Of a stretch of DNA of 35,870 bases, positions 15,009 through 22,488 are shown piece after piece. A program made the translations under genes and the position numbers. Position 1 is the first letter of the stretch. Each line of letters opens with the position of its first letter. The stretch covers positions 1-35,870 of the forward strand of contig SHUI01000012.1 in the NCBI GenBank assembly GCA_009697455.1, in the 5' to 3' direction. The notes beneath the pieces are model-generated. The model was not told where the DNA came from. It saw only the letters and a list, made by a program, of their open reading frames with translations, and did not search any database. The DNA is from Bryobacterales bacterium. Its GTDB lineage: Bacteria > Acidobacteriota > Terriglobia > Bryobacterales > Bryobacteraceae.

Positions 15009-16648
15009 CAGCGGGTCCGCGCCATCTGGTTGGCAACTTGAAGATACTCCGGATTCCAGTACAGCCGCGGCCACAGCGCGACAGGGGAGGCGTTTAACAC
15101 CGAACGCGACACAGCCGCCAGCGCGTGCTTGTTCACCAGGTAAAGGAATGGCGCTTCCTCCCACACGATCTCCTGCACGCGGTCGAAAGCGGCTTTTCGC
15201 TTCTTGGGATCTAGCGCAGACGACTGCGCCAGCATCAATCTGTCGATCTCGGCTTCCCACGGCGTTTCGGGCGTCTTCTGTTTGGGATTCCACTGATGGT
15301 TTCCCGCCGAACTCAGCCACACGTTCATCTGGGAGTTCGGATCGAGGTCCACGTTGACCAGTCCGAGCAGGCAGGCTTCATAGTCGTAGGTCCTGGTCAT
15401 CCGCTCGATCAAAGACGGAAAATCGAGCGGGACCACATTCAGCCTGATTCCTATCTTGGCCAGATCCTGCTGGATCAGGGCCGCAATCCGCGCCCGCGAC
15501 TTGTTGCCCGAATTTGTCGCCAGCGAGAACTCCACCACGTTGCCTTGGGGATCGCGAAGTGTTCCCGCCTCAAGGCGGAATCCGCCCCGTTGCAATCGGG
15601 CGAGCGCGGCTTGTGGCTCGAAGACATGGGGCGTGAGCTTCGCGTTCACCCACAACCGGTTTGCCCCGGAAATCGGGCCTGCGGCGGGGTCCGCGTGCCC
15701 CTTGTAGGCCAGCCGGCAAAGATCGCCGCGGTTGATGGCGCTTGAGACCGCGCGGCGAAAGTCCTTCGACCGGAACCAGGCCTTCTTGTATGCGGGCAGT
15801 GGCGCCGCCGCCACCTGGTTGAACCACAGCATCTCCGATTCAAGCGATGCCCCGGCGTTTTTCGCCTCACCGGGCGAATCCGCCGATAGCCGGTCGAACA
15901 ACTCAGGGTCGAGTGTATCGATCAGTTGAACTTCGCCCCGTTTGAATCGCAGCAGTTCCAGGTCGAGGTTCTGCTGGATGTCCGCGCGGACTGAATCGAG
16001 ATAGGGGAGCCTGCGCCCGGCGGCATCCTTCTTCCAATAGTTGGGATTGCGGCGGAACAGGACGTAGGACCCCGGCTTGTGCTCACCCAGAACGAATGGA
16101 CCGAGCGTGGCCAGTTCCTTCTTCGGAGATCGCGACGAAACGATTGTCAACTGATCGAAGAGACGTTCCACGCCCGCGAGCGCCGCCGGAAAAGTGACCG
16201 TAATCCGCGCCGGTCCTTGTACTTCGGTTTTGATTTCACCGGGCCCGCCGCGAAAGGAATCGCCGACCGGTGAATGCAGGTTCGGATCCATGACACGGCG
16301 GAACGTATGTGCCACGTCATCGGCGGAGAAAGGAGTCCCGTCCGAAAAGAGCACTCCCTGTCTCAGCTTGAAGGCGATCTTCGTTCCTCCCGCCGTGATT
16401 TGCCACGACTCGGCAAGCTCTGGAATGAACTTCTGTGTCCGGCGATCAATACGAATCAGCGTACCGCCCGTCAGGTACCGGACAGTTTCCGAAGCGTCGT
16501 CCTCGGCGAGCAAGGGGTCGAAGGTCTTTGGATCGCTGCGGATCGAAAACCGCAGTTCCCCACCCTGTCCGAAGCATGCGCCCAGACACAGCGCCGCAAC
16601 CAGAACCGCGCGCCGCGTTGCTCTGATACTCGTTGCTTGGAAGCTCAT
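15008..16648 (-). CDS. ABC transporter substrate-binding lipoprotein (SBP_bac_5 family)
   Basis: A 546-residue protein. The start at 16648 has a perfect GGAGG and overlaps the upstream permease stop (ATGA). The N-terminus is a lipoprotein signal (RRAVLVAALCLGAC, likely lipid attachment at the final Cys), so it would be tethered in the periplasm. Family motifs are ELRFSIRSDPKTFDPLLAED, FKLRQGVLFSDGTPFSADDV and FRRVMDPNLHSPVG near the N-terminus and RRNPNYWKKDAAGRRLPYLD in the middle. The fold binds peptides, but some members bind oligosaccharides, nickel or other ligands. The ligand cannot be deduced from sequence. It lies between the permease genes and the ATPase gene. Confidence 0.92.
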   Translation of the reverse strand: MSFQATSIRATRRAVLVAALCLGACFGQGGELRFSIRSDPKTFDPLLAEDDASETVRYLTGGTLIRIDRRTQKFIPELAESWQITAGGTKIAFKLRQGVLFSDGTPFSADDVAHTFRRVMDPNLHSPVGDSFRGGPGEIKTEVQGPARITVTFPAALAGVERLFDQLTIVSSRSPKKELATLGPFVLGEHKPGSYVLFRRNPNYWKKDAAGRRLPYLDSVRADIQQNLDLELLRFKRGEVQLIDTLDPELFDRLSADSPGEAKNAGASLESEMLWFNQVAAAPLPAYKKAWFRSKDFRRAVSSAINRGDLCRLAYKGHADPAAGPISGANRLWVNAKLTPHVFEPQAALARLQRGGFRLEAGTLRDPQGNVVEFSLATNSGNKSRARIAALIQQDLAKIGIRLNVVPLDFPSLIERMTRTYDYEACLLGLVNVDLDPNSQMNVWLSSAGNHQWNPKQKTPETPWEAEIDRLMLAQSSALDPKKRKAAFDRVQEIVWEEAPFLYLVNKHALAAVSRSVLNASPVALWPRLYWNPEYLQVANQMARTR

Positions 16649-17445
16649 TGATCCTCCTTCGAAAACACGAATTGAAGACAACTAAGAAACACGGTTAAAA
16701 GAACGGCTGGCGCAAGCAGGACCGGATTCCCGCCGACGCGTCCCGGGTCCTGAAGCTCCGCGAGCAAGCCTCCCCACGAAGGCAATGGTTCGGCAATGCC
16801 TAGTCCGAGCATGCCCAGATTCGCCTCACTCAGAATGAACACCGGAATCGCGATCCAGAACTGGGCAGCCATCAGCGGGCGCAGGTTCGGCAGTATGTGC
16901 TTCCACAACAGGCGCGGCTTCGGACACCCGCTCGCGCGCGCGAGAAGTGCAAACTCGGAACGCTTCAGCGCGGACGCGCCTGCCCGGATCACCCGCGCTC
17001 CCGGTGCCCAACTCAAGACGCCCAGCAGCAGAAAGGTGATCAGGATTGAAGCCCACGGCGTGACATTAAGAGGAAGCAGCGCCCGCACGGTAAGCAGCAG
17101 AAACAGCCATGGCAACGAAACGAAAAGGTCAGCCGCCGCCATCGTCGCGCGCTCAACCCAGCCGCCCGCGTATCCGGCCGTAATGCCGATCAGCGCCGAG
17201 AGCGCGACTGAAAGCCCCGCGGCGGCCGGCGCAAGGAGCAGGGAAACCCGGCTTCCATAGAGCAGCCGGGCCAGACGGTCCCGCCCCAGCTCGTCTGTGC
17301 CGAGCGGAAACTGGCGGCAAGGCGGCGCGTTTGGTGATTCCCGGAACTGCGTCTCGTAGGAAACGGGCGAAAGCAGACCTGCGGCCAGAGAAGTGGCGGT
17401 GACAACCAGCAGAAGCACGCCTGCGACCTTAGCGGCTGTCGTCAT
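16645..17445 (-). CDS. Peptide-type ABC transporter permease (DppC/OppC-like)
   Basis: A 266-residue inner-membrane protein. The ATG at 17445 is preferred over longer starts because it lies just inside the end of the previous permease (17-base overlap, GGAGCGGGA upstream). After a first membrane segment comes the DppC hallmark FPLGTDELGRDRLARLLYG, then several hydrophobic segments. The EAA-type cytoplasmic loop reads FALLARASGCPKPRLLWKHI, which contacts the ATPase. Segment order matches the BPD_transp_1 family. It forms the channel with the adjacent DppB-like protein. Confidence 0.9.
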   Translation of the reverse strand: MTTAAKVAGVLLLVVTATSLAAGLLSPVSYETQFRESPNAPPCRQFPLGTDELGRDRLARLLYGSRVSLLLAPAAAGLSVALSALIGITAGYAGGWVERATMAAADLFVSLPWLFLLLTVRALLPLNVTPWASILITFLLLGVLSWAPGARVIRAGASALKRSEFALLARASGCPKPRLLWKHILPNLRPLMAAQFWIAIPVFILSEANLGMLGLGIAEPLPSWGGLLAELQDPGRVGGNPVLLAPAVLLTVFLSCLQFVFSKEDQ

Positions 17446-18301
17446 TCGATCCCGCTCCCCGCGTGGCATGCGCCAAGGCATCCGCCAAAGCATTCGCTGT
17501 TAGCGTGAACGCGCCGATCAAAAGAGTCAGGCTGACCAGCAGAGATAGGTCCCGCCCCAGCGCCGCCTTCCAGGCGAGTTGACCGATGCCCGGCAGATCC
17601 AGAATCACTTCGAGCGGTATCGCCGCGCTCAAGCCTAGCGCGAGCGTAACACCGGCCAGCGAAAAAAGCTCCTCCGCGACGGGTGGAACGGCGTGCCAGA
17701 TGAACACCCGGACATCGCCGAGGCCCTTTGCCCGGGCCGTCAGCACGTGCGGTTTGGCGAGCGAGGCGCGAAATAACCGCTTCGAATAGAAGAACACTTT
17801 CGGAAAGATTACGGCCGCCACACCGGCGCTAGCCGGTACGTCCATCCTGTAGAACAAGACCGCCATTAGGGCCGAGGGCACGCATAGCAGAGCCGAGCCG
17901 AAGCCGCCGAGCGCAAAAGGAAGAGCTTGGTTGCGCGCCATCGCCGATACCGCGGAAAGGGCCAGCCCAGCCGTCCAAGCCATTGCGAATCCGGCGAGAA
18001 CAGTGCCCATGGTCAACGGCAGGCGTTCCCGAAGAAGTTCCACCACCGGCCGCGAGAAGAGTCGCGACGTACCGAGATCCCCCCGAGCGAGACGGCTCAG
18101 ATACAACAGGTAGAAACGCCCCAGATTCCGCTCGCCGGCGCGAACAGCCTCGAACGCTTCGTGGCTCCCCGCGTTCAGCCGTGAGTCGAGATCCCTTTCA
18201 TCCGCGCTGAAGCCCGGCGCAAGCCGCAACAATGTTGCCCCACCGAGCCCCGCTAGAAGCAAGGTGACGAAGAGAATCGAAATGCGCCGCGCGAAGACCA
18301 T
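17429..18301 (-). CDS. Peptide-type ABC transporter permease (DppB/OppB-like)
   Basis: A 290-residue inner-membrane protein and the first gene of the ABC operon. It has an N-terminal membrane segment, a periplasmic region with LYLSRLARGDLGTSRLFSRP (the Dpp/OppB pattern of GDLG-S), then LLRERLPLTMGTVLAGFAMA and further membrane segments. The EAA loop is AKPHVLTARAKGLGDVRVFI. The C-terminal LDLPGIGQLAWKAALGRD segment is also characteristic. Upstream, TGTAAA ends six bases before the ATG, which predicts a leaderless transcript, although AAAGGATT could also be a weak ribosome binding site. Confidence 0.9.
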   Translation of the reverse strand: MVFARRISILFVTLLLAGLGGATLLRLAPGFSADERDLDSRLNAGSHEAFEAVRAGERNLGRFYLLYLSRLARGDLGTSRLFSRPVVELLRERLPLTMGTVLAGFAMAWTAGLALSAVSAMARNQALPFALGGFGSALLCVPSALMAVLFYRMDVPASAGVAAVIFPKVFFYSKRLFRASLAKPHVLTARAKGLGDVRVFIWHAVPPVAEELFSLAGVTLALGLSAAIPLEVILDLPGIGQLAWKAALGRDLSLLVSLTLLIGAFTLTANALADALAHATRGAGSNDDSR

Positions 18302-18388
18302 AATCCTTTACATCACCTCATCGGCCTAATGGCCTCGAAGTTTAGGTCGTGGCGGAGCCGCGCCGCTTTCATCCGGCAGCTCGCATCG

Positions 18389-18394
18389 TATAAA
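18389..18394 (+). promoter_or_regulatory. -10 element for the cytochrome-dehydrogenase operon
   Basis: TATAAA, five of six matches, with CTTTCA 17 bases upstream as a weak -35. The transcription start would be near 18401, four bases before the ATG at 18405, so a near-leaderless mRNA is predicted. Confidence 0.45.
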
Positions 18395-18404
18395 ATGATG
18401 CGGA

Positions 18405-18887
18405 ATGGCAAAGCTCCCCTGGGTTTCGGGTCTTATCGTAATTGCGGCGCTCGCGCAGCGGCCCGCGCCCGAACAGCCGCTTCCGTTTAGCCATAAGCAC
18501 CACGCCTCCACGCTGGGCCTCGCCTGCGCTAAGTGCCATCCGGTAGCGGACCCCGGCGAGTTCGCGGGCCTGCCCCCAACCGCAACCTGCATGGAATGCC
18601 ACAAGGCCATCAAGACGGACAGCCCCCATATCCAGAAGCTCACGGCATTTCATAAAGATGGAGCAGACGTGCCGTGGAAACGCGTCTATCGCATTCCGGA
18701 TTACGTCTTTTTCAGCCACAAGGAACATTTGTCGCGAGCCAAGGCCAACTGCGAGACATGCCACGGACCGGTAAAAGAAAGCGCCGCGCTGCGCCGCGAG
18801 AAGGAAGTGTCCATGGGAGCCTGCATGGACTGTCACCGCGCCAACCAGGCTTCAATCGCCTGCAATTTCTGTCACGAACAACGCTGA
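18405..18887 (+). CDS. Exported pentaheme cytochrome c (cytochrome c3/c7-like)
   Basis: A 160-residue protein with a short hydrophobic N-terminus (LPWVSGLIVIAALA) acting as export signal or anchor. Five CxxCH heme sites are visible: CAKCH 41-45, CMECH 62-66, CETCH 116-120, CMDCH 140-144 and CNFCH 153-157. Histidines in PFSHKHH (28-33) and FFSHKEH (102-108) are likely distal ligands, as in class III cytochromes. It would carry electrons in the periplasm. It is the first gene of a four-gene operon and lies 19 bases before an FMN-dependent dehydrogenase with a Tat-like leader, which suggests that it accepts electrons from that enzyme. Confidence 0.92.
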   Translation: MAKLPWVSGLIVIAALAQRPAPEQPLPFSHKHHASTLGLACAKCHPVADPGEFAGLPPTATCMECHKAIKTDSPHIQKLTAFHKDGADVPWKRVYRIPDYVFFSHKEHLSRAKANCETCHGPVKESAALRREKEVSMGACMDCHRANQASIACNFCHEQR

Positions 18888-18906
18888 AAGGGAGACACGA
18901 TTCACC

Positions 18907-20079
18907 ATGAACCGACGAGACGCCTTACGAAACACCATGATGTGGATGGCGGGTTCGCCCCTGCTCCGCGCGCAGGAGGTTCTCGGCGACACGCGGGATC
19001 GTTTTCCCGCAATCGACGATCTTGTCAACGTGTTTGAGTTCGAGCCGATTCTGAAGAGCAAAGTCCCGAAGAACAACTACGACTTCATCGCAGGCGGCGT
19101 GGACGCCGAGTGGACCATGCGCCGCAACCGGGAAAGTTTCGACCGCATCACGTTCCGCCCGCGGTTCATGAGAGACGTCAGCAAGATGGACCTGTCCACC
19201 GAATTATTCGGGCAGAAGATCTCCATGCCGATTCTGGTCGCACCCACCGCGGGGCATCAACTTGCTCACGAACAAGGCGAACTCGCCACCGCGCGCGGTG
19301 CGGGGCAGATGAAGACGATCATGGCGGTGAGCACGAATTCGAGCTATCCCATCGACAAAATCGGAGCAGCCGCGACCGGCCCGCTGTGGTTCCAGCTTTA
19401 CGTCGGCCCGGACTGGGACGGCACGCGCGATCGCGTGGAACGGGCTGTCGGCGCTGGTTGCAAGGCCGTCTGCGTTACGCTCGATTCCGCCTACGGCTCC
19501 CACCGGGAGAGACTGCTTCGCAACCGCACCTCGGCTGGTCCGGTCGCGGTTCCGAGTCCCGGAGGCCGTCGCGGCGCGGCGCCGCGTGAACCCCTGCCCT
19601 ACAAACTTCAGTCTCAATTCACGGCCCACCTCACCTGGTCGTTTCTCGACGAGATCAACAAATACGCGAAGGTTCCGGTGCTGCTCAAGGGAATCCTGAC
19701 GGCGGAGGATGCGAAACTTGCGGTGGAACGGGGCGCGGCTGGTATTATCGTGTCGAATCATGGCGGCCGTTATCTTGAGTACGCGCCTTCCACAATTGAA
19801 GTACTGCCCGAGATCGTGGAGGCCGTCGGCGGCAGGATTCCGGTGCTGATCGACAGCGGGTTCCGGCGGGGAACGGACATTTTGAAAGCCCTCGCAATCG
19901 GCGCGAAAGCAGTGCTGATCGGTCGCCCGCCGCTCTGGGGACTAGGTGCCTATGGTCAGGCGGGCGTGGCGAAAGTGCTCGAACTGCTGCAGCATGAACT
20001 CGCGCTGAGCATGGGCCTGGCGGGAGCCACGAACCTTGCCGCCATCGACCGCAAACTCGTGAAGATCGACGCCAGATGA
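18907..20079 (+). CDS. FMN-dependent alpha-hydroxyacid dehydrogenase with twin-arginine leader
   Basis: A 390-residue protein of the L-lactate dehydrogenase/glycolate oxidase family. It oxidises 2-hydroxyacids to 2-oxoacids using FMN. Motifs are YDFIAGGVDAEWTMRRN (58-74), PILVAPTAGHQLAHEQGE (108-125), PLWFQLYV (159-166), the FMN lysine in LLKGILT (K261), the catalytic base and its partner in SNHGGR (H285, R288) and IDSGFRRGTDILKALAIGAK (315-334). Ahead of the domain is a Tat-like leader (MNRRDALRNTMMWMAGSPLL), unusual because most family members are cytoplasmic. AAAGGGAG precedes the ATG. With the pentaheme cytochrome upstream it could form a periplasmic hydroxyacid:cytochrome oxidoreductase. 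The substrate is unknown; lactate is only the family default. The end overlaps the next gene (ATGA). Confidence 0.92.
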   Translation: MNRRDALRNTMMWMAGSPLLRAQEVLGDTRDRFPAIDDLVNVFEFEPILKSKVPKNNYDFIAGGVDAEWTMRRNRESFDRITFRPRFMRDVSKMDLSTELFGQKISMPILVAPTAGHQLAHEQGELATARGAGQMKTIMAVSTNSSYPIDKIGAAATGPLWFQLYVGPDWDGTRDRVERAVGAGCKAVCVTLDSAYGSHRERLLRNRTSAGPVAVPSPGGRRGAAPREPLPYKLQSQFTAHLTWSFLDEINKYAKVPVLLKGILTAEDAKLAVERGAAGIIVSNHGGRYLEYAPSTIEVLPEIVEAVGGRIPVLIDSGFRRGTDILKALAIGAKAVLIGRPPLWGLGAYGQAGVAKVLELLQHELALSMGLAGATNLAAIDRKLVKIDAR

Positions 20080-21185
20080 AAGGCCGCCTCCTCTCCCTCG
20101 ACGCGTTTCGCGGCCTGACCATCGCCTCGATGATTCTGGTGAACAACCCCGGCGCGGGAGCGACCACCTACGCGCCGCTTCTGCACGCCTCGTGGAACGG
20201 CTGGACATTCACCGACACCGTATTTCCTTTCTTTCTGTGGATCGCCGGAGTGGCGATGACCTACTCGTTTGCAAAGCGGTTTGAAACGCCGCTTGAGACG
20301 CCAGGCGTGTCGCGTGGACCGCTGATGCTGCATTCGCTGAAGCGCGCCGCGTCGATCTTCGCCGTCGGGCTCCTGCTGAACGGCTTTCCCTATTTCAACC
20401 TCTCCACCCTGCGCATTCCCGGTGTGCTTCAGAGGATTGCTGTGTGCTATCTCATCGCGGCGGCGATCCTTCTTTATCTCGGAATTCGCGGTTGTGCGTT
20501 GTCGATTCCCGTGTTGTTCGCCGTGTACTGGGTCCTGATGACGCTCGTTCCCGTACCAGGCTACGGACCGGGCGTGTTTACGAATGATGGAAACTTCTCA
20601 GCCTACGTCGATCGCATGTTCCTCACGGGGCACATGTATTCGCAGACGAAGACATGGGACCCGGAAGGGATCGTGAGCACCCTGCCGGCGATTGCGAGCA
20701 CGCTCTTCGGGATACTGACCGGCGCGTGGCTGCGGACCCGGCGGGGCGGCAACGAGAAGACCCTCGGCATGCTCGCGTCGGGTGGGGTGCTGATCCTGGC
20801 CGGCTACGTGATGAATATCTGGATGCCGATCAACAAGAACCTCTGGACTCCGTCCTACACTTCGCTGATGGCCGGTCTCGCGCTCGCGGTGTTCGGCGTG
20901 TGCTACTGGACCGTCGACGTAAAGGGATGGGCCCGATGGAGCCGGCCATTCGCAATCTACGGGTCGAACGCCATTGTACTGTACGCGCTCTCGGGGCTTC
21001 TGGCGCGGATGCTGGGGATCGTCAAGCTCGATGGATCCACGATGAAAACGCTCGTCTACCAGAATGTATTCGTGCCGATCGCGAACCCTTACAACGCGTC
21101 CTTGCTCTTCGCCCTTTCGAACGTTGCCGTCGTGTATCTCGCGGCCTGGGCCATGTACCGCAAGCGATGGTTCGTGCGGCTATGA
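20076..21185 (+). CDS. HGSNAT/NagX-like (DUF5009) membrane acyltransferase
   Basis: A 369-residue polytopic inner-membrane protein with about nine hydrophobic segments. The N-terminal LLSLDAFRGLTIASMILVNN and FTDTVFPFFLWIAGVAMTYS segments are the hallmark of the heparan-alpha-glucosaminide N-acetyltransferase/DUF5009 family; the FRG and D-x-x-F-P-F-F-L patterns are conserved there. Bacterial relatives (NagX) are found in GlcNAc utilisation loci and are thought to acetylate or transport amino sugars. The start overlaps the dehydrogenase stop (ATGA), and its own stop overlaps the AGE gene in the same way, indicating a tightly coupled operon. The link with an AGE epimerase supports an amino-sugar role. 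Confidence 0.88.
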   Translation: MKGRLLSLDAFRGLTIASMILVNNPGAGATTYAPLLHASWNGWTFTDTVFPFFLWIAGVAMTYSFAKRFETPLETPGVSRGPLMLHSLKRAASIFAVGLLLNGFPYFNLSTLRIPGVLQRIAVCYLIAAAILLYLGIRGCALSIPVLFAVYWVLMTLVPVPGYGPGVFTNDGNFSAYVDRMFLTGHMYSQTKTWDPEGIVSTLPAIASTLFGILTGAWLRTRRGGNEKTLGMLASGGVLILAGYVMNIWMPINKNLWTPSYTSLMAGLALAVFGVCYWTVDVKGWARWSRPFAIYGSNAIVLYALSGLLARMLGIVKLDGSTMKTLVYQNVFVPIANPYNASLLFALSNVAVVYLAAWAMYRKRWFVRL

Positions 21186-22369
21186 ATGCGCTGGCGCCCT
21201 ATGCCGCGAAGTACCGCCGGCATCTGCTCGAATCCGTCGTTCCCTTCTGGTTGAATCATTCGCTCGACCGCGAGCATGGCGGCTATTTCACTTGTCTTGA
21301 CCGCGAAGGCCGGGTCTACGACACGCGCAAGTATGTCTGGCTCCAGGGACGCGCGGCGTGGATGTTCAGCAAACTCTTTAACGAAGTCGAACAGCGTCCG
21401 GAGTGGCTCGCGGCCGCGCGCTCGATCATCGGTTTCGTCGGACGCAACGGCCGCGACGAAGACGGCCGCTACTACTTCAGCCTCACCCGGGAAGGGCTGC
21501 CTTCCGCATTCCAACGCAAGCCCTACGCGGCTGTCTTCGTCGTGCTTGGATTGCTTGAGTACGCGAAGGCCGAGGGTGGGCCGGATTACCAACGCGAAGC
21601 CGAGGACCTCTTCGAGCGGATTCGCGAATGGATCGCCCGCCCCGAGTTGCTCGGCCGTCCCGCGCTCGCGGGACAGGCCCCCGTCAGCCAATTGGCGGAT
21701 GTGATGGTGGTATCGAGCATGGCGCTTGAACTCTACGCGGCCACGGGGAACAGCTGCTACAAAGACGTGATGCGAGAGTGCATCCAAGCGGCCATGCTGC
21801 ATTACGTGCCGGCCCGGCGTGTGCTCATCGAAAACGTTTCGCCGGAAGGCGCACGCCTCGATTCGCCGGAGGGCCGCCTCGTGTGTCCGGGCCACTCGTG
21901 CGAAGTCTCGTGGTTTCTACTGCGCATGCTCGAACATCATCCGGACGCGGCGATCGAGCGAACGGTTCTCGACGCGATTGAAGGGGCGCTCGAATTCGGG
22001 TGGGACCGCGAACACGAAGGATTGTACTATTTCATGGATATCGAAGGCCGCCCGCCCATGCCGCTCGAATGGTCCATGAAGCTCTGGTGGCCTCACACCG
22101 AAGCGATATACGCGCTGGTGCTGGCGTACCTGCGCACGAAGGAAGAGCGCTTCCTGCGATGGCTCGAAAAAGTCGACAGCTACAGCTTTCGCACTTTCGC
22201 CGACCCCGAATTCGGCGAGTGGTTCGGCTACTGCGACCGGGCGGGCCGCGTGACGCACAATGCGAAGGGCAACGGCTACAAAGGCTTCTTCCACGTGCCC
22301 CGCTTTCTTCTGCTGAGCGCCCAGGCGATCGAGCGGAGCGGCGCGGATCATCCCCTCGATCGCAAGTAG
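21182..22369 (+). CDS. AGE-family epimerase (N-acylglucosamine 2-epimerase-like)
   Basis: A 395-residue (alpha/alpha)6-barrel enzyme. I use the ATG at 21182 because it overlaps the previous stop (ATGA) and gives the usual family length. Conserved residues are seen in RKYVWLQGRAAWMFSKL (49-65), CPGHSCEVSW (235-244, H238 and E241), KLWWPHTEAIYA (300-311, H305) and YKGFFHVPR (366-374, H371). The paired histidines are the general acid/base of 2-epimerases. Members interconvert GlcNAc and ManNAc, cellobiose and glucosylmannose, or other aldoses; the exact substrate is not resolved. It is the last gene of the cytochrome-dehydrogenase operon. Confidence 0.92.
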   Translation: MNALAPYAAKYRRHLLESVVPFWLNHSLDREHGGYFTCLDREGRVYDTRKYVWLQGRAAWMFSKLFNEVEQRPEWLAAARSIIGFVGRNGRDEDGRYYFSLTREGLPSAFQRKPYAAVFVVLGLLEYAKAEGGPDYQREAEDLFERIREWIARPELLGRPALAGQAPVSQLADVMVVSSMALELYAATGNSCYKDVMRECIQAAMLHYVPARRVLIENVSPEGARLDSPEGRLVCPGHSCEVSWFLLRMLEHHPDAAIERTVLDAIEGALEFGWDREHEGLYYFMDIEGRPPMPLEWSMKLWWPHTEAIYALVLAYLRTKEERFLRWLEKVDSYSFRTFADPEFGEWFGYCDRAGRVTHNAKGNGYKGFFHVPRFLLLSAQAIERSGADHPLDRK

Positions 22370-22444
22370 GAACCGCGGCGCCGGCCCGTTTGATGTCGCT
22401 TGCCTGGCTTGCCTGGGCCCCGAGTGCCCCGGGCGTGATAGGTG

Positions 22445-22453
22445 TGATACACT
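22445..22453 (+). promoter_or_regulatory. Putative extended -10 promoter for Oar receptor 2
   Basis: TGA followed by TACACT (22448-22453) fits an extended -10 with four of six core matches. It would give a leader of about 29 bases that contains the strong GGAAGGGGG ribosome binding site at 22475-22483. Confidence 0.35.
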
Positions 22454-22488
22454 CCGTCCCAACTATGGATTTTCGGAAGGGGGATCAA

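Noticed and set aside
20654-21181. Upstream extension of the epimerase frame
   Set aside because: It lies fully inside the HGSNAT-like gene in another frame; the ATG at 21182 gives normal family length and an ATGA overlap.
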